This document shows positions 1 to 7,069 of a DNA stretch of 64,000 bases, in pieces. The notes below the pieces were generated by a model. It was not told the origin of the DNA. It did not search any database and saw nothing but the letters and a program-made list of their open reading frames with translations. Made by a program: the position numbers and the translations under genes. The stretch's first letter is position 1; each line of letters opens with the position of its first letter. Location: assembly GCF_000830005.1 (NCBI RefSeq), contig NZ_CP010407.1:868001-932000 (forward strand), written 5' to 3'. The DNA is from Streptomyces vietnamensis (GTDB lineage: Bacteria; Actinomycetota; Actinomycetes; Streptomycetales; Streptomycetaceae).

Positions 1-135
1 CCACGCGGACACCAGACCGTGCCCGCCGTCCGCGCCGTCATCGGGACGGCCGAAGACATGGCACACCCCCCAGGCCCGCAGGCCGTCGAGGAGTACGTCC
101 CCGCCGGTCGCCCGCCCCCTCGCCCGTTCCCTCAC
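1..135 (-). CDS. TPP-dependent enzyme, N-terminal fragment (runs off left edge)
   Basis: Seen: reading the minus strand from a GTG near 135 gives an uninterrupted frame to the window edge. It contains DVLLDGLRAWGVCHVFGRPD followed by DG and, after a short insertion, LVSAW. This aligns with the N-terminus of the full-length TPP enzyme at 7070 in this window (DYVLERLRDWEVSHVFAYPG, then DGINGLLAAW). The pattern is the start of the pyrimidine-binding domain of the acetolactate synthase/pyruvate oxidase family. The catalytic Glu and the TPP-binding motif lie beyond the edge. No strong ribosome site is visible before the GTG, so the start is uncertain. The DDGADGGHG stretch is longer than the usual GDGINGL loop, so this may be a diverged paralogue. 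Confidence 0.6.
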   Translation of the reverse strand, partial: MRERARGRATGGDVLLDGLRAWGVCHVFGRPDDGADGGHGLVSAW

Positions 136-459
136 GGCCGTGGCAGGGGGGAGCGCGGGGCGTTCTCGTTCGGGGAAGCAGACATCACCCACACCACCCA
201 TCGGCTCGGACCGCGTCGGTACGTCGCGACTGCCCCGGCCCCCGGTTCCGAATCACGCCCGGCAGGCGCGGATCACCACGAGCTCCGCCGACAAGTCGGC
301 CGTACCCCGTCTGTACGTGCCGACAGCGGGTAGTCGCGGCGATGAGGCACGACCGGAAGGAGGCGGGCCCGGCACGCCGGGTTCGGGGCCGCCGCCCGCT
401 GATGCCGGTCCGGGACACCGGATCCCGAAGTGCCCCGACGACATGAAGGAGGCCTGACC
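136..459. other. Divergent intergenic region
   Basis: About 320 bases separate the leftward TPP enzyme from the rightward SRPBCC gene. I see no convincing gene. It holds a sigma-B-like promoter candidate (309-333) and the ribosome site of the SRPBCC gene (AAGGAGG, 446-452). Confidence 0.5.
309..333 (+). promoter_or_regulatory. Candidate sigma-B-type promoter of the SRPBCC gene
   Basis: GTCT at 309-312, 15 bases, then GGGTAG at 328-333. Known: Streptomyces sigma-B-family promoters follow GNNT-N14-16-GGGTA(C/T). The distance to the start codon leaves a leader of roughly 115 bases. Inference only. Confidence 0.35.
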
Positions 460-1104
460 ATGAGCAAGGTGGAGCAGACGATCGATGTGGACGTGCCCCT
501 GCGGAGCGCGTACGACCAGTGGACGCAGTTCGAGGAGTTCCCGCGCTTCATGGAGGGCGTCGAGGACGTCCGGCAGATCGACGCCCGGCACTGCCACTGG
601 CGGACCAAGGTCGCCGGGGTCCGGCGGGAGTTCGACACCGAGATCGTCGACCAGCTTCCGGACCAGCGCATCGCGTGGCGCACGACGGGAGGCGACGTAC
701 GGCAGATGGGCGTCGTCAGCTTCCAGCCCCTGGACGAGGCGCACACCCGGGTGCGGCTCGCCATGGACGTGGAACCCGCCGGCATGGCGGAGAAGGCCGC
801 CGACGCGATGGGCATGCTCGACCGCCGGGTCAAGGGCGACCTCAAGCGCTTCAAGGGCTTCATGGAGGAGCGCGGGGACGCGACCGGCGGCTGGCGCGGC
901 CGGATCCGCCCCGAGGAGGCCGACACCGCGCCGACCGCGGGCGGCGAGCCCATGGGGACGGACATGTCCATGGGGCGCACCGACAAGGGTCCCGAAGCGA
1001 TGAGGGAGGCACCCGGACCGGTGCCGATGCCCGAGCGGACACGCCCGACCCGCGAGACGCGGTCCTGGTCGCTGCCGTCCGACGACGAGCCGGACATGCC
1101 CTGA
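460..1104 (+). CDS. SRPBCC family (cyclase/dehydrase-like) protein
   Basis: 214 residues. The first ~145 residues form an SRPBCC (START/Bet v1-like) fold: the N-terminal IDVDVPLRSAYDQWTQFEEFPRFM and the KGDLKRFKGFMEE helix near 125-140 are typical of actinobacterial 'cyclase/dehydrase' proteins. The fold makes a hydrophobic pocket, but the ligand is unknown for these stand-alone copies. The C-terminal ~70 residues are Pro/Asp/Arg rich and probably disordered. The ATG at 460 is chosen over an upstream in-frame codon because AAGGAGG lies 7 bases before it. A sigma-B-like promoter candidate lies upstream. No partner gene is adjacent, so a stress role is inference. Confidence 0.82.
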   Translation: MSKVEQTIDVDVPLRSAYDQWTQFEEFPRFMEGVEDVRQIDARHCHWRTKVAGVRREFDTEIVDQLPDQRIAWRTTGGDVRQMGVVSFQPLDEAHTRVRLAMDVEPAGMAEKAADAMGMLDRRVKGDLKRFKGFMEERGDATGGWRGRIRPEEADTAPTAGGEPMGTDMSMGRTDKGPEAMREAPGPVPMPERTRPTRETRSWSLPSDDEPDMP

Positions 1105-1195
1105 CCGATCCCTTCCAGCACCGTGGCACGAGGGCCGGCTCCCCGGAGTCGGCCCTCTCCCGTTTCGGATGCCGCAGCCGTGGCAGTCGCCGGAC

Positions 1196-2161
1196 ATGAT
1201 GCACATCGGGTACACGATGATGACCGAGCAGGCAGGCCCCCGTGAGCTGGTCGGACACGTGGTCGAGGCGGAGCGGGTCGGATTCGACTTCTCCGTGATC
1301 TCGGACCACTCCTTCCCCTGGCTGAGCTCACAGGGACACGCCCCGTACGCGTGGAGCGTCCTGGGAGCGGCGGCCCAGGCGACCTCGGAGATTCCGCTGA
1401 TGACCTACGTGACCTGTCCGACCTTCCGCTACCACCCCGTGGTGATCGCCCAGAAGGCCGCGACGCTCCAGCTCCTCTCCGAAGGCAGGTTCCGGCTCGG
1501 CCTCGGCTCGGGCGAGAACCTCAACGAGCACGTCGTCGGCCGGGGCTGGCCCTCGGCGCGCGTGCGCCTCGCCATGCTGGAAGAGGCCACCGAGATCATC
1601 CGCGCCCTCTTCACGGGGGAGTACGTGACACGGCACGGCCGCCACTTCCAGGTCGACGACGCCAGACTCTGGGACGTCCCCGACACGACGCCGCCCCTCG
1701 GCATCGCGGTGTCCGGCCCCCTCTCCTGCGCACTCGCCGGGCGGCACGCCGACCTGGTGATCACCACGGAACCGAAACGCGAACTCCTCGACGCCTTCGA
1801 CGCCCGGGGCGGCACGGGAAAGCCCCGCATGGGGCAGCTGCCCGTCTGTTACGACGCCGACCGGGACGCGGCCACGGCCCGCGCCCACGAACAGTTCCGG
1901 TGGGCACTGGGCGGCTGGCGCCTCAACGCCGAGCTCCCGCTCCCGGCGGGCTTCGAGCAGGCGTCCGAGCACACCCGGCCGGAGGACGTGGCGAAGAGCA
2001 TCCCCTGCGGGGACGACGTGGAGGCCGTCGTGGAGGCGGCCCGCCCCTTCGCCGAGGCCGGGTTCACCGACCTCGCCCTCGTCCAGATCGGCGGCGCCCA
2101 CCAGATGCCCTTCCTCCACTGGGCGGAGACGGCCCTGCTGCCCGCCCTCCGCGACCTGTAG
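1196..2161 (+). CDS. F420-dependent LLM-class oxidoreductase (G6PDH-like subgroup)
   Basis: 321 residues, a luciferase-like (bacterial luciferase, TIM-barrel) flavin-independent F420 enzyme of the TIGR03557 type. Seen: GYTMMTEQAGPRELVGHVVE at the N-terminus, SDHSFPW with the conserved Asp-His, SQGHAPYAWSVLGAAAQAT, MTYVTCPTFRYHP, and LGLGSGENLNEHVVGRGWP, all diagnostic of this subgroup. The family transfers hydride between coenzyme F420 and alcohols or sugar phosphates; the substrate here is unknown. The start is at ATG 1196 or 1199; an ATG at 1169 would add nine residues absent from relatives. It is followed after 11 bases by the HAD gene, so the two are probably co-transcribed. Confidence 0.85.
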   Translation: MMHIGYTMMTEQAGPRELVGHVVEAERVGFDFSVISDHSFPWLSSQGHAPYAWSVLGAAAQATSEIPLMTYVTCPTFRYHPVVIAQKAATLQLLSEGRFRLGLGSGENLNEHVVGRGWPSARVRLAMLEEATEIIRALFTGEYVTRHGRHFQVDDARLWDVPDTTPPLGIAVSGPLSCALAGRHADLVITTEPKRELLDAFDARGGTGKPRMGQLPVCYDADRDAATARAHEQFRWALGGWRLNAELPLPAGFEQASEHTRPEDVAKSIPCGDDVEAVVEAARPFAEAGFTDLALVQIGGAHQMPFLHWAETALLPALRDL

Positions 2162-2172
2162 GGAGCCCCGGC

Positions 2173-2874
2173 ATGGACCGCGCCGCACTCTTCGACGTCG
2201 ACGGAACCCTCGTCGACTCCAACCACCTGCACGTCGTGGCCTGGTGGGAAGCCTTCCGGCAGCACGGCCACCGGGTGGCGACGCACGCCGTGCACCGTGC
2301 CATCGGCCTGCCGGGCGCACAGCTCATCGACCACGTGCTCGACCGCTCCCGCGACCGGTCGGACGACGGCCGGCTCGGCACCGCCCACGACACCGTCTAC
2401 GGCACGTTCCACGAGCGCCTCGAAGCCTTCGACAGGGCCGGTGACCTGCTACGGACGCTCGCGGGCGACGGCTGGAAGATCGTCCTGGTCACCTCGGCCA
2501 AGGACCGGGAGCTGGACGCCCTGCGCCGGGCCATCGACGCCGACGACGCCCTCACGGCCACCGCCTCCGCCGACGACGTCGAGGAGGGCAAGCCCGCCCC
2601 CGACCCGCTCGAACACGCCCTCTCGCTCGTCGGCGTGCCCGCCGACCGGGCCGTGTTCGTCGGCGACAGCGTCTGGGACATGAGGGCCGCGCGCCGCGCC
2701 CACGTGGTGTGTGCCGGGCTGCTGTGCGGCGGCATCCCACGCGCCGACCTCACCGAGGCGGGCGCCGTCGCCGTGTACGACGACCCGGCCGACCTCCTCG
2801 CCCACCTGCACACCAGCCCCTTCGGAACCGTCCGCGCCGGGACCGCCACGGCCGGGCGGTCGAGCGACGGGTAG
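2173..2874 (+). CDS. HAD-family hydrolase (phosphoglycolate phosphatase-like)
   Basis: 233 residues. Motif I is FDVDGTLVDS (residues 7-16; nucleophile D8, acid D10), motif II is the Ser/Thr in VLVTSAK, motif III the Lys in EEGKPAPDP and motif IV GDSVWD. The helical cap between motifs I and II places it in HAD subfamily IA with phosphoglycolate phosphatases and beta-phosphoglucomutases. The specific sugar phosphate cannot be told. Start at ATG 2173 with GGGAG eight bases upstream, 11 bases after the F420 oxidoreductase. Its stop lies only 4 bases from the stop of the convergent topoisomerase gene. Confidence 0.85.
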   Translation: MDRAALFDVDGTLVDSNHLHVVAWWEAFRQHGHRVATHAVHRAIGLPGAQLIDHVLDRSRDRSDDGRLGTAHDTVYGTFHERLEAFDRAGDLLRTLAGDGWKIVLVTSAKDRELDALRRAIDADDALTATASADDVEEGKPAPDPLEHALSLVGVPADRAVFVGDSVWDMRAARRAHVVCAGLLCGGIPRADLTEAGAVAVYDDPADLLAHLHTSPFGTVRAGTATAGRSSDG

Positions 2875-2878
2875 CCGT

Positions 2879-3889
2879 TCAGCCGAGCAGGCGCAGCACC
2901 GCGCGCTCCACCGCGCCGCGGGTGGCCGGGTGCCCGAAGCCGCCGTCCTCTCCGAGGCGTTTCAGCGCCGGGGCGACCGTGACGCCCTCCTCGAAGCGTT
3001 CGACGACGAGCGGGTCGATGTACGAGGCCCGGCAGACCGCGGGCGTGTTGCCGAGGTAGTCGCTGACCTCCCGGACCGCCCGCCGCTCCGCCTTCGCCCG
3101 CGCCGCCTGCGAGTCGTCCGCCACCGGCGACGAGACCGCGAGCGCGACGGCGGCGAGGACCGTGGCGTGCCAGGTCCGGAAGTCCTTCGCGGTGATGTCG
3201 TTCCCCGCGCGCTCCCGCAGATACGCGTTGAGCTCCTCCGCCCGGACCTCGTGCCAGGCCCGCCCCTCCCAGTACGCGAACAGCCGGTCGCCACCGCCGC
3301 GCCGCCGCAACAGGGCGCGGACGACCTCGTACGCCGGCGCGTCCACGAGGGCGCGGGTCTGCCGGCGGCCCGACTTCGCCGGATAGCCCAGGCAGATCTC
3401 CCCGCGTGTGCAGCGCGCGTGCTCGCGGAGCAGGGTGGTCAGGCCGTACGAGGAATTGTCCCGCCGGTACTGCTCGCCGCCGACGCGGAAGAAGCCGAGG
3501 TCGAGGAGGCGTACCGCGCAGGCGAGGACCCGGTCCCGGCAGAGACCGCGCCGGTCCAGGTCGCGCGTGACGGCCCGGCGCAGCCGGGGAAGGCTGCGGG
3601 CGACCTGCCGCACGTGCGCGTGCTTCGCCTCCTCCTGCCGGCGCCGGAACTCCTCGTGGTACAGGTACTGCCGACGGCCCGCCGCATCCGTGCCGACGGC
3701 CTGGATGTGCCCGTTGGGCCAGGGACAGACCCAGACGTCCCGCCACGCGGGAGGGATGACGAGCGCCACGACCCTGGCCCGGTCCTCCGGGCCCAGGGGT
3801 GCGCCGTCGGCGTCCAGGTAGCGGAAACCGCGGCCGTGGCGGACCCGCCGCCAGCCCGGCCGGTCCGGATCGCTCGTCCTCAGCCGCAC
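2879..3889 (-). CDS. DNA topoisomerase IB
   Basis: 336 residues, a bacterial type IB topoisomerase that relaxes supercoils through a 3'-phosphotyrosine intermediate. Seen: RTSDPDRPGWRRVRHGRGFR and PPAWRDVWVCPWPNGHIQAV, typical of the bacterial N-terminal domain; DLGFFRVGGEQY; KDFRTWHATVLAA; and the catalytic Tyr in VCRASYIDPLV (Y290 from this start). The GTG at 3889 is preferred to ATG 4039 because relatives begin at (M)RLRTSDP and because the longer form would run into the divergent P450. It is divergent from that P450 and tail-to-tail with the HAD gene. In actinomycetes this enzyme is accessory to the essential topoisomerase IA and gyrase. Confidence 0.9.
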   Translation of the reverse strand: MRLRTSDPDRPGWRRVRHGRGFRYLDADGAPLGPEDRARVVALVIPPAWRDVWVCPWPNGHIQAVGTDAAGRRQYLYHEEFRRRQEEAKHAHVRQVARSLPRLRRAVTRDLDRRGLCRDRVLACAVRLLDLGFFRVGGEQYRRDNSSYGLTTLLREHARCTRGEICLGYPAKSGRRQTRALVDAPAYEVVRALLRRRGGGDRLFAYWEGRAWHEVRAEELNAYLRERAGNDITAKDFRTWHATVLAAVALAVSSPVADDSQAARAKAERRAVREVSDYLGNTPAVCRASYIDPLVVERFEEGVTVAPALKRLGEDGGFGHPATRGAVERAVLRLLG

Positions 3890-4037
3890 TCCTCCACTGT
3901 GCCGCCGTACCGCTCCACGTGCCTCTCCCCGGAGCCGGGGGCGTGTGACCGCGCACGGTTCCGTCGGGGCTGCGGGCCGTACGCGGATCGTCCGGTACGC
4001 GCGCGTGCCGCCGCCTCGACGGGGTACCGCACCGGGC

Positions 4038-5270
4038 ATGACCCCACTGATCCAGGACCGTACCGTCGCCCTGCTGCTCCAGGGATACGGCTGGCTGCCG
4101 GATCTGCGCCGCCGGGCGCCGAACGGCGACGTCGTCCGGACCCGGCTGCTCGGCCGGACCGCCGTCGCGCTGCACGGGCCCGAAGCGGTGCACTTCTTCT
4201 ACGACGAAGGCCATGTCCGTCGCGCCGGCGCACTGCCCGGACCCGTGCTCGACACGCTGTTCGGGCGGGGCGCCGTGCACACCCTGGACGGCGCCGACCA
4301 CCGCGTGCGGAAGGCGCTCTTCGTCGCCGGACTGACCGATCCGGCGGCCGTCGCCTCGTTCGTCGACCACGCCGAGACCGCCTGGCGGGCGGCGTTCGCC
4401 CCGTCCGGCGGGCGCGAGGTCGTGCTCTTCGAGGAGGCGGCGCTCGTGCTCGCACGGGCCGTCCGCGACTGGGCGGGGCTGCCGTACGACGACGGGGAGG
4501 TCGGCGGCCTGGCACGGGACTGCCTCGCCATGGTCGACGGCTTCGCCACCCCCGGCCCGCGGCATCTGCGGGCCCGCCGTGCCCGGTCCCGCCAGGAGGG
4601 CGTCCTCGCCCGTGCGGTCGAGGAGGCGCGGGGGTCGACGGTGTCCGCGGCGGACACGCCGTTCGCGGCGTTCGTCCGGCACCGGGATGCCGGCGCCGGC
4701 CTGCTCGACCTCCACACCGCCGCCGTGGAGCTCCTGAACGTCGCCCGCCCCGCCATCGCCATCGCCTGGTTCGTGGCGTTCGCGGGGCACGCGCTGCACC
4801 GGTGGCCCGAGACCCGGGAACACCTGCGCGACGACGGCCCCGGCGCCTACGCCACCGCCTTCGCCCACGAGGTCCGCCGGTTCTACCCCTTCGTGCCGTT
4901 CGTCGGCGGACTCGCCGCCCGTGACCTGGAATGGCGGGGCGAGCCGATCCCCGAGGACGCGCTGCTCCTCCTCGACGTGTACGGGCAGAACCACGACGCG
5001 GCCCTGTGGCCGGACCCGTACCGCTTCGACCCCGGGCGCTTCCTCTCCCGCCCGCCGCACCCGGACGCCCTGATCCCGCAGGGCGGCGGCGATGTCCACA
5101 CCGGCCATCGCTGCCCCGGCGAGGACATCACGGTCGCCGTCCTCGCGGCCCTCTCGCGCGCACTGGCCCGGCAGGAGTGGACGGTGCCCCCGCAGGACCT
5201 GCGGATCCCCCTGCGGCGGATCCCGACCGCGCCCCGCAGCGGCTTCCGGATCGCTCTCCCGCCGGTCTGA
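4038..5270 (+). CDS. CYP152-type cytochrome P450 (H2O2-dependent fatty-acid peroxygenase-like)
   Basis: 410 residues. Heme Cys is C359 in QGGGDVHTGHRCPGE; ExxR is EVRR at 278-281. The usual I-helix acid-alcohol pair is replaced by Arg-Pro (NVARPAIA, R237-P238), the hallmark of CYP152 enzymes, which bind the fatty-acid carboxylate at this Arg and use H2O2 directly. The residue aligned with His85 of OleT-JE is His81 (GAVHTLDGADH), where P450-BS-beta has Gln. Known: this His has been linked to decarboxylation to terminal alkenes, though it is not sufficient. Family members need no redox partner, and none is adjacent. ATG 4038 begins MTPLIQDRT, matching the family start. Hydroxylation versus decarboxylation cannot be decided here. 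Confidence 0.87.
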   Translation: MTPLIQDRTVALLLQGYGWLPDLRRRAPNGDVVRTRLLGRTAVALHGPEAVHFFYDEGHVRRAGALPGPVLDTLFGRGAVHTLDGADHRVRKALFVAGLTDPAAVASFVDHAETAWRAAFAPSGGREVVLFEEAALVLARAVRDWAGLPYDDGEVGGLARDCLAMVDGFATPGPRHLRARRARSRQEGVLARAVEEARGSTVSAADTPFAAFVRHRDAGAGLLDLHTAAVELLNVARPAIAIAWFVAFAGHALHRWPETREHLRDDGPGAYATAFAHEVRRFYPFVPFVGGLAARDLEWRGEPIPEDALLLLDVYGQNHDAALWPDPYRFDPGRFLSRPPHPDALIPQGGGDVHTGHRCPGEDITVAVLAALSRALARQEWTVPPQDLRIPLRRIPTAPRSGFRIALPPV

Positions 5271-5276
5271 ACGGAA

Positions 5277-5301
5277 GTTTGCGGAGTCGCACTTCGGGCA
5301 C
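5277..5301 (+). promoter_or_regulatory. Candidate sigma-B-like promoter upstream of DUF6328 gene
   Basis: GTTT at 5277-5280, 15 bases, GGGCAC at 5296-5301; two departures from the GGGTAT box. It lies about 40 bases before the start of the DUF6328 gene. Weak on its own. Confidence 0.22.
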
Positions 5302-5342
5302 CGCACCTCGCAGAACGGGACATGCCGAGCCGAGGAGGCGTC

Positions 5343-5912
5343 ATGACCGCGACGAGGCGCCTGACGGAGGCCGAGTGGCACATCGTGGAGGAGACGGCGG
5401 CGGCGCACCGGCCACCGGCGCCGCACCCGCCGGAGGGTGCCAGGGAGCGGGTCAACAGACGCTGGCAGGAAGTCCTTCAGGAGACCCGGGTCGCCCAGAC
5501 CGGCGTGCAGATCCTGTTCGGCTTCCTGCTGAGCCTCGCCTTCACCGTCCGCTTCCGTGAACTCGGCGGCTTCGACCGCGGACTGTACGTCGTCACCGTC
5601 GTCCTCGCCGCCTCCTCGACCGCCGCCCTGATCGCCCCGGTCTCCCTCCACCGCTGCCTCTCCGGGCTGCGGCTGAAGGAGGAGCTCGTGACCGCCGCCG
5701 GGCGGCTCATGGTCTGTGGCATGGTCCTCCTCGCCCTGACCGTCGCCTGCACGCTCATGCTCATCCTGAACGTGGTCCTCGGCGGCGCGCTGGCCGCCGG
5801 GATCGTCGTCGGCGGCGTGATGCTGTGGTTCGCCCTCTGCTGGTACGTCACCCCGTACCGCCTGCGGCGCAAGGCGCTGTCACGGATCCGGGACGGAGGA
5901 GGAGCGGGATGA
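5343..5912 (+). CDS. DUF6328 family membrane protein
   Basis: 189 residues. A ~55-residue polar N-terminus (RERVNRRWQEVLQETRVAQTGVQILFGFLL is the conserved entry) is followed by four predicted membrane helices near residues 58-75, 85-105, 122-145 and 148-170, then a basic tail. This is the DUF6328 pattern of actinobacteria; function unknown. Start ATG 5343 with GAGGAGG (5333-5339) upstream. Its stop overlaps the next start (ATGA at 5909-5912), so the next two genes are translationally coupled to it. Confidence 0.8.
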   Translation: MTATRRLTEAEWHIVEETAAAHRPPAPHPPEGARERVNRRWQEVLQETRVAQTGVQILFGFLLSLAFTVRFRELGGFDRGLYVVTVVLAASSTAALIAPVSLHRCLSGLRLKEELVTAAGRLMVCGMVLLALTVACTLMLILNVVLGGALAAGIVVGGVMLWFALCWYVTPYRLRRKALSRIRDGGGAG

Positions 5913-6160
5913 ACGCCGACGAGAGCGAGTACCGCATCGCCCGGTTCAGGGACCGGCTGGCGCGCGAGGACGTGGCCGAGCTCGGCGTGCGCGTCGAGGC
6001 CCGTGGCGAGACGGTCCTCCTGACGGGCACCCTCCCGACGGCCGACCGCCGCGACGAGATCCTCCGGCTCGCCGACACGGAGCTGGCCGGCATCCCGATC
6101 CGCGCGGACCTCCTCATCGCCTGCGCCGACCCTCCCGAGCGGTCCGAGGACCTGTCGTGA
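5909..6160 (+). CDS. Small BON-like protein
   Basis: 83 residues. The central VRVEARGETVLLTGTLPTAD and the following helix DEILRLADTELAG then IPIRADLLIA have the beta-alpha-beta order of BON (phospholipid/osmotic-shock associated) domains, without a signal peptide. The match is by pattern only. Starts inside the stop of the DUF6328 gene (ATGA) with GGAGGAG just upstream, and ends inside the start of the phosphoesterase gene (GTGA). Confidence 0.65.
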   Translation: MNADESEYRIARFRDRLAREDVAELGVRVEARGETVLLTGTLPTADRRDEILRLADTELAGIPIRADLLIACADPPERSEDLS

Positions 6161-6939
6161 CCTCCCGCGGCGAACGGAACGGCGCCGTCGTCCGGGTGGC
6201 GGCCGTGGGCGACATCCATCTGGGCGCGGACTGCCGGGGCCTGCTGCGCCCGTCCTTCGAGACCCTGCCGCTCTGCGCGGACCTGCTCCTCCTCGCCGGC
6301 GACCTCACCCGGCACGGCACCGTCCCGGAGGCGGAGGTGGTCGCCGGGGAGGTCCGCGACCTCGGCGTCCCCGTGGTCGCCGTGCTCGGCAACCACGACT
6401 ACCACTCCGAGCAGGAGGCCGAGGTCACGCGGGTCCTCACCGACGCCGGGATCACGGTCCTGGAGGGGGACGGGGTGGTCCTTCCGGTGGCCGGCGGCAA
6501 GGTAGGCGTCGCCGGGGCGAAGGGCTTCTGCGGCGGCTTCGCCGGCCGCAGCGCGGGAGAGTTCGGCGAGCGCGAGATGAAGGACTTCGTCCGCAGCGCC
6601 CGCCGCGGCGCCGAAGGCCTGCACCGGGCCCTGGCCGAGATTTCCGCCGACGGCTGCGGGGCCAGGATCGCCCTGACCCACTTCGCGCCCGTGCCCGACA
6701 CCCTCGCGGGCGAACCGGTCGAGATCTATCCCTTCCTGGGCAGCTACCTCCTCGCGGAGGCCATCGACGGGGCGGGCGCCGACCTCGCGGTCCACGGCCA
6801 TGCCCACCTGGGCACCGAGCACGGCATGACGGTGGGCGGGGTGCGCGTCCGGAACGTCGCCCAGCCCGTGATCGGCAGGGCGTTCGCGCTGTACCACCTC
6901 CCGCTCGCCGACCCTGCGTCCGCCCCGGACCCGGCCTGA
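6157..6939 (+). CDS. Calcineurin-like metallophosphoesterase
   Basis: 260 residues with the five metal-binding blocks of the superfamily in order: VGDIHLG (~14-20), LLAGDLT (~46-52), LGNHDYH (~80-86), a single His in LTHFAPVP (~174), and VHGHAHLG (~212-219). This gives a dinuclear metal phosphodiesterase or phosphatase; the substrate is unknown. There is no signal peptide, so it is cytoplasmic. GTG 6157 overlaps the TGA of the preceding small gene, making a three-gene operon with the DUF6328 protein. Confidence 0.85.
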   Translation: MTSRGERNGAVVRVAAVGDIHLGADCRGLLRPSFETLPLCADLLLLAGDLTRHGTVPEAEVVAGEVRDLGVPVVAVLGNHDYHSEQEAEVTRVLTDAGITVLEGDGVVLPVAGGKVGVAGAKGFCGGFAGRSAGEFGEREMKDFVRSARRGAEGLHRALAEISADGCGARIALTHFAPVPDTLAGEPVEIYPFLGSYLLAEAIDGAGADLAVHGHAHLGTEHGMTVGGVRVRNVAQPVIGRAFALYHLPLADPASAPDPA

Positions 6940-6982
6940 TCCGAAGGACGGACCCCGGCCCCTCCCCCGTACCCGAGGGCGG

Positions 6983-7007
6983 GTTTCATCGCGGCGCCAG
7001 CGGTTAG
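6983..7007 (+). promoter_or_regulatory. Candidate sigma-B-like promoter before the TPP/Mbh-like block
   Basis: GTTT at 6983-6986, 15 bases, GGTTAG at 7002-7007, about 60 bases before the TPP gene start. The box differs from GGGTAT at two positions. If real, it would drive the long co-directional block to 22.5 kb. Confidence 0.27.
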
Positions 7008-7069
7008 CCGCGTCGTGAGGACCACCCGAGGCCCGGGACGCCAGGACCGCATGGTGAAGGAGTTGGGTG

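Noticed and set aside
1169..1195. Earlier start of the F420 oxidoreductase
   Set aside because: Adds nine residues not seen in the family and has no better ribosome site.
3890..4039. Longer topoisomerase IB N-terminus from ATG 4039
   Set aside because: Would overlap the divergent P450 start and is not conserved; relatives start at RLRTSDP.
2397..5651. Very long minus-strand reading frame across HAD, topoisomerase, P450 and DUF6328 genes
   Set aside because: It is antisense or out of frame to well-supported genes, repetitive in Arg/Gly/Pro, and matches no family; such frames are normal in high-GC DNA.
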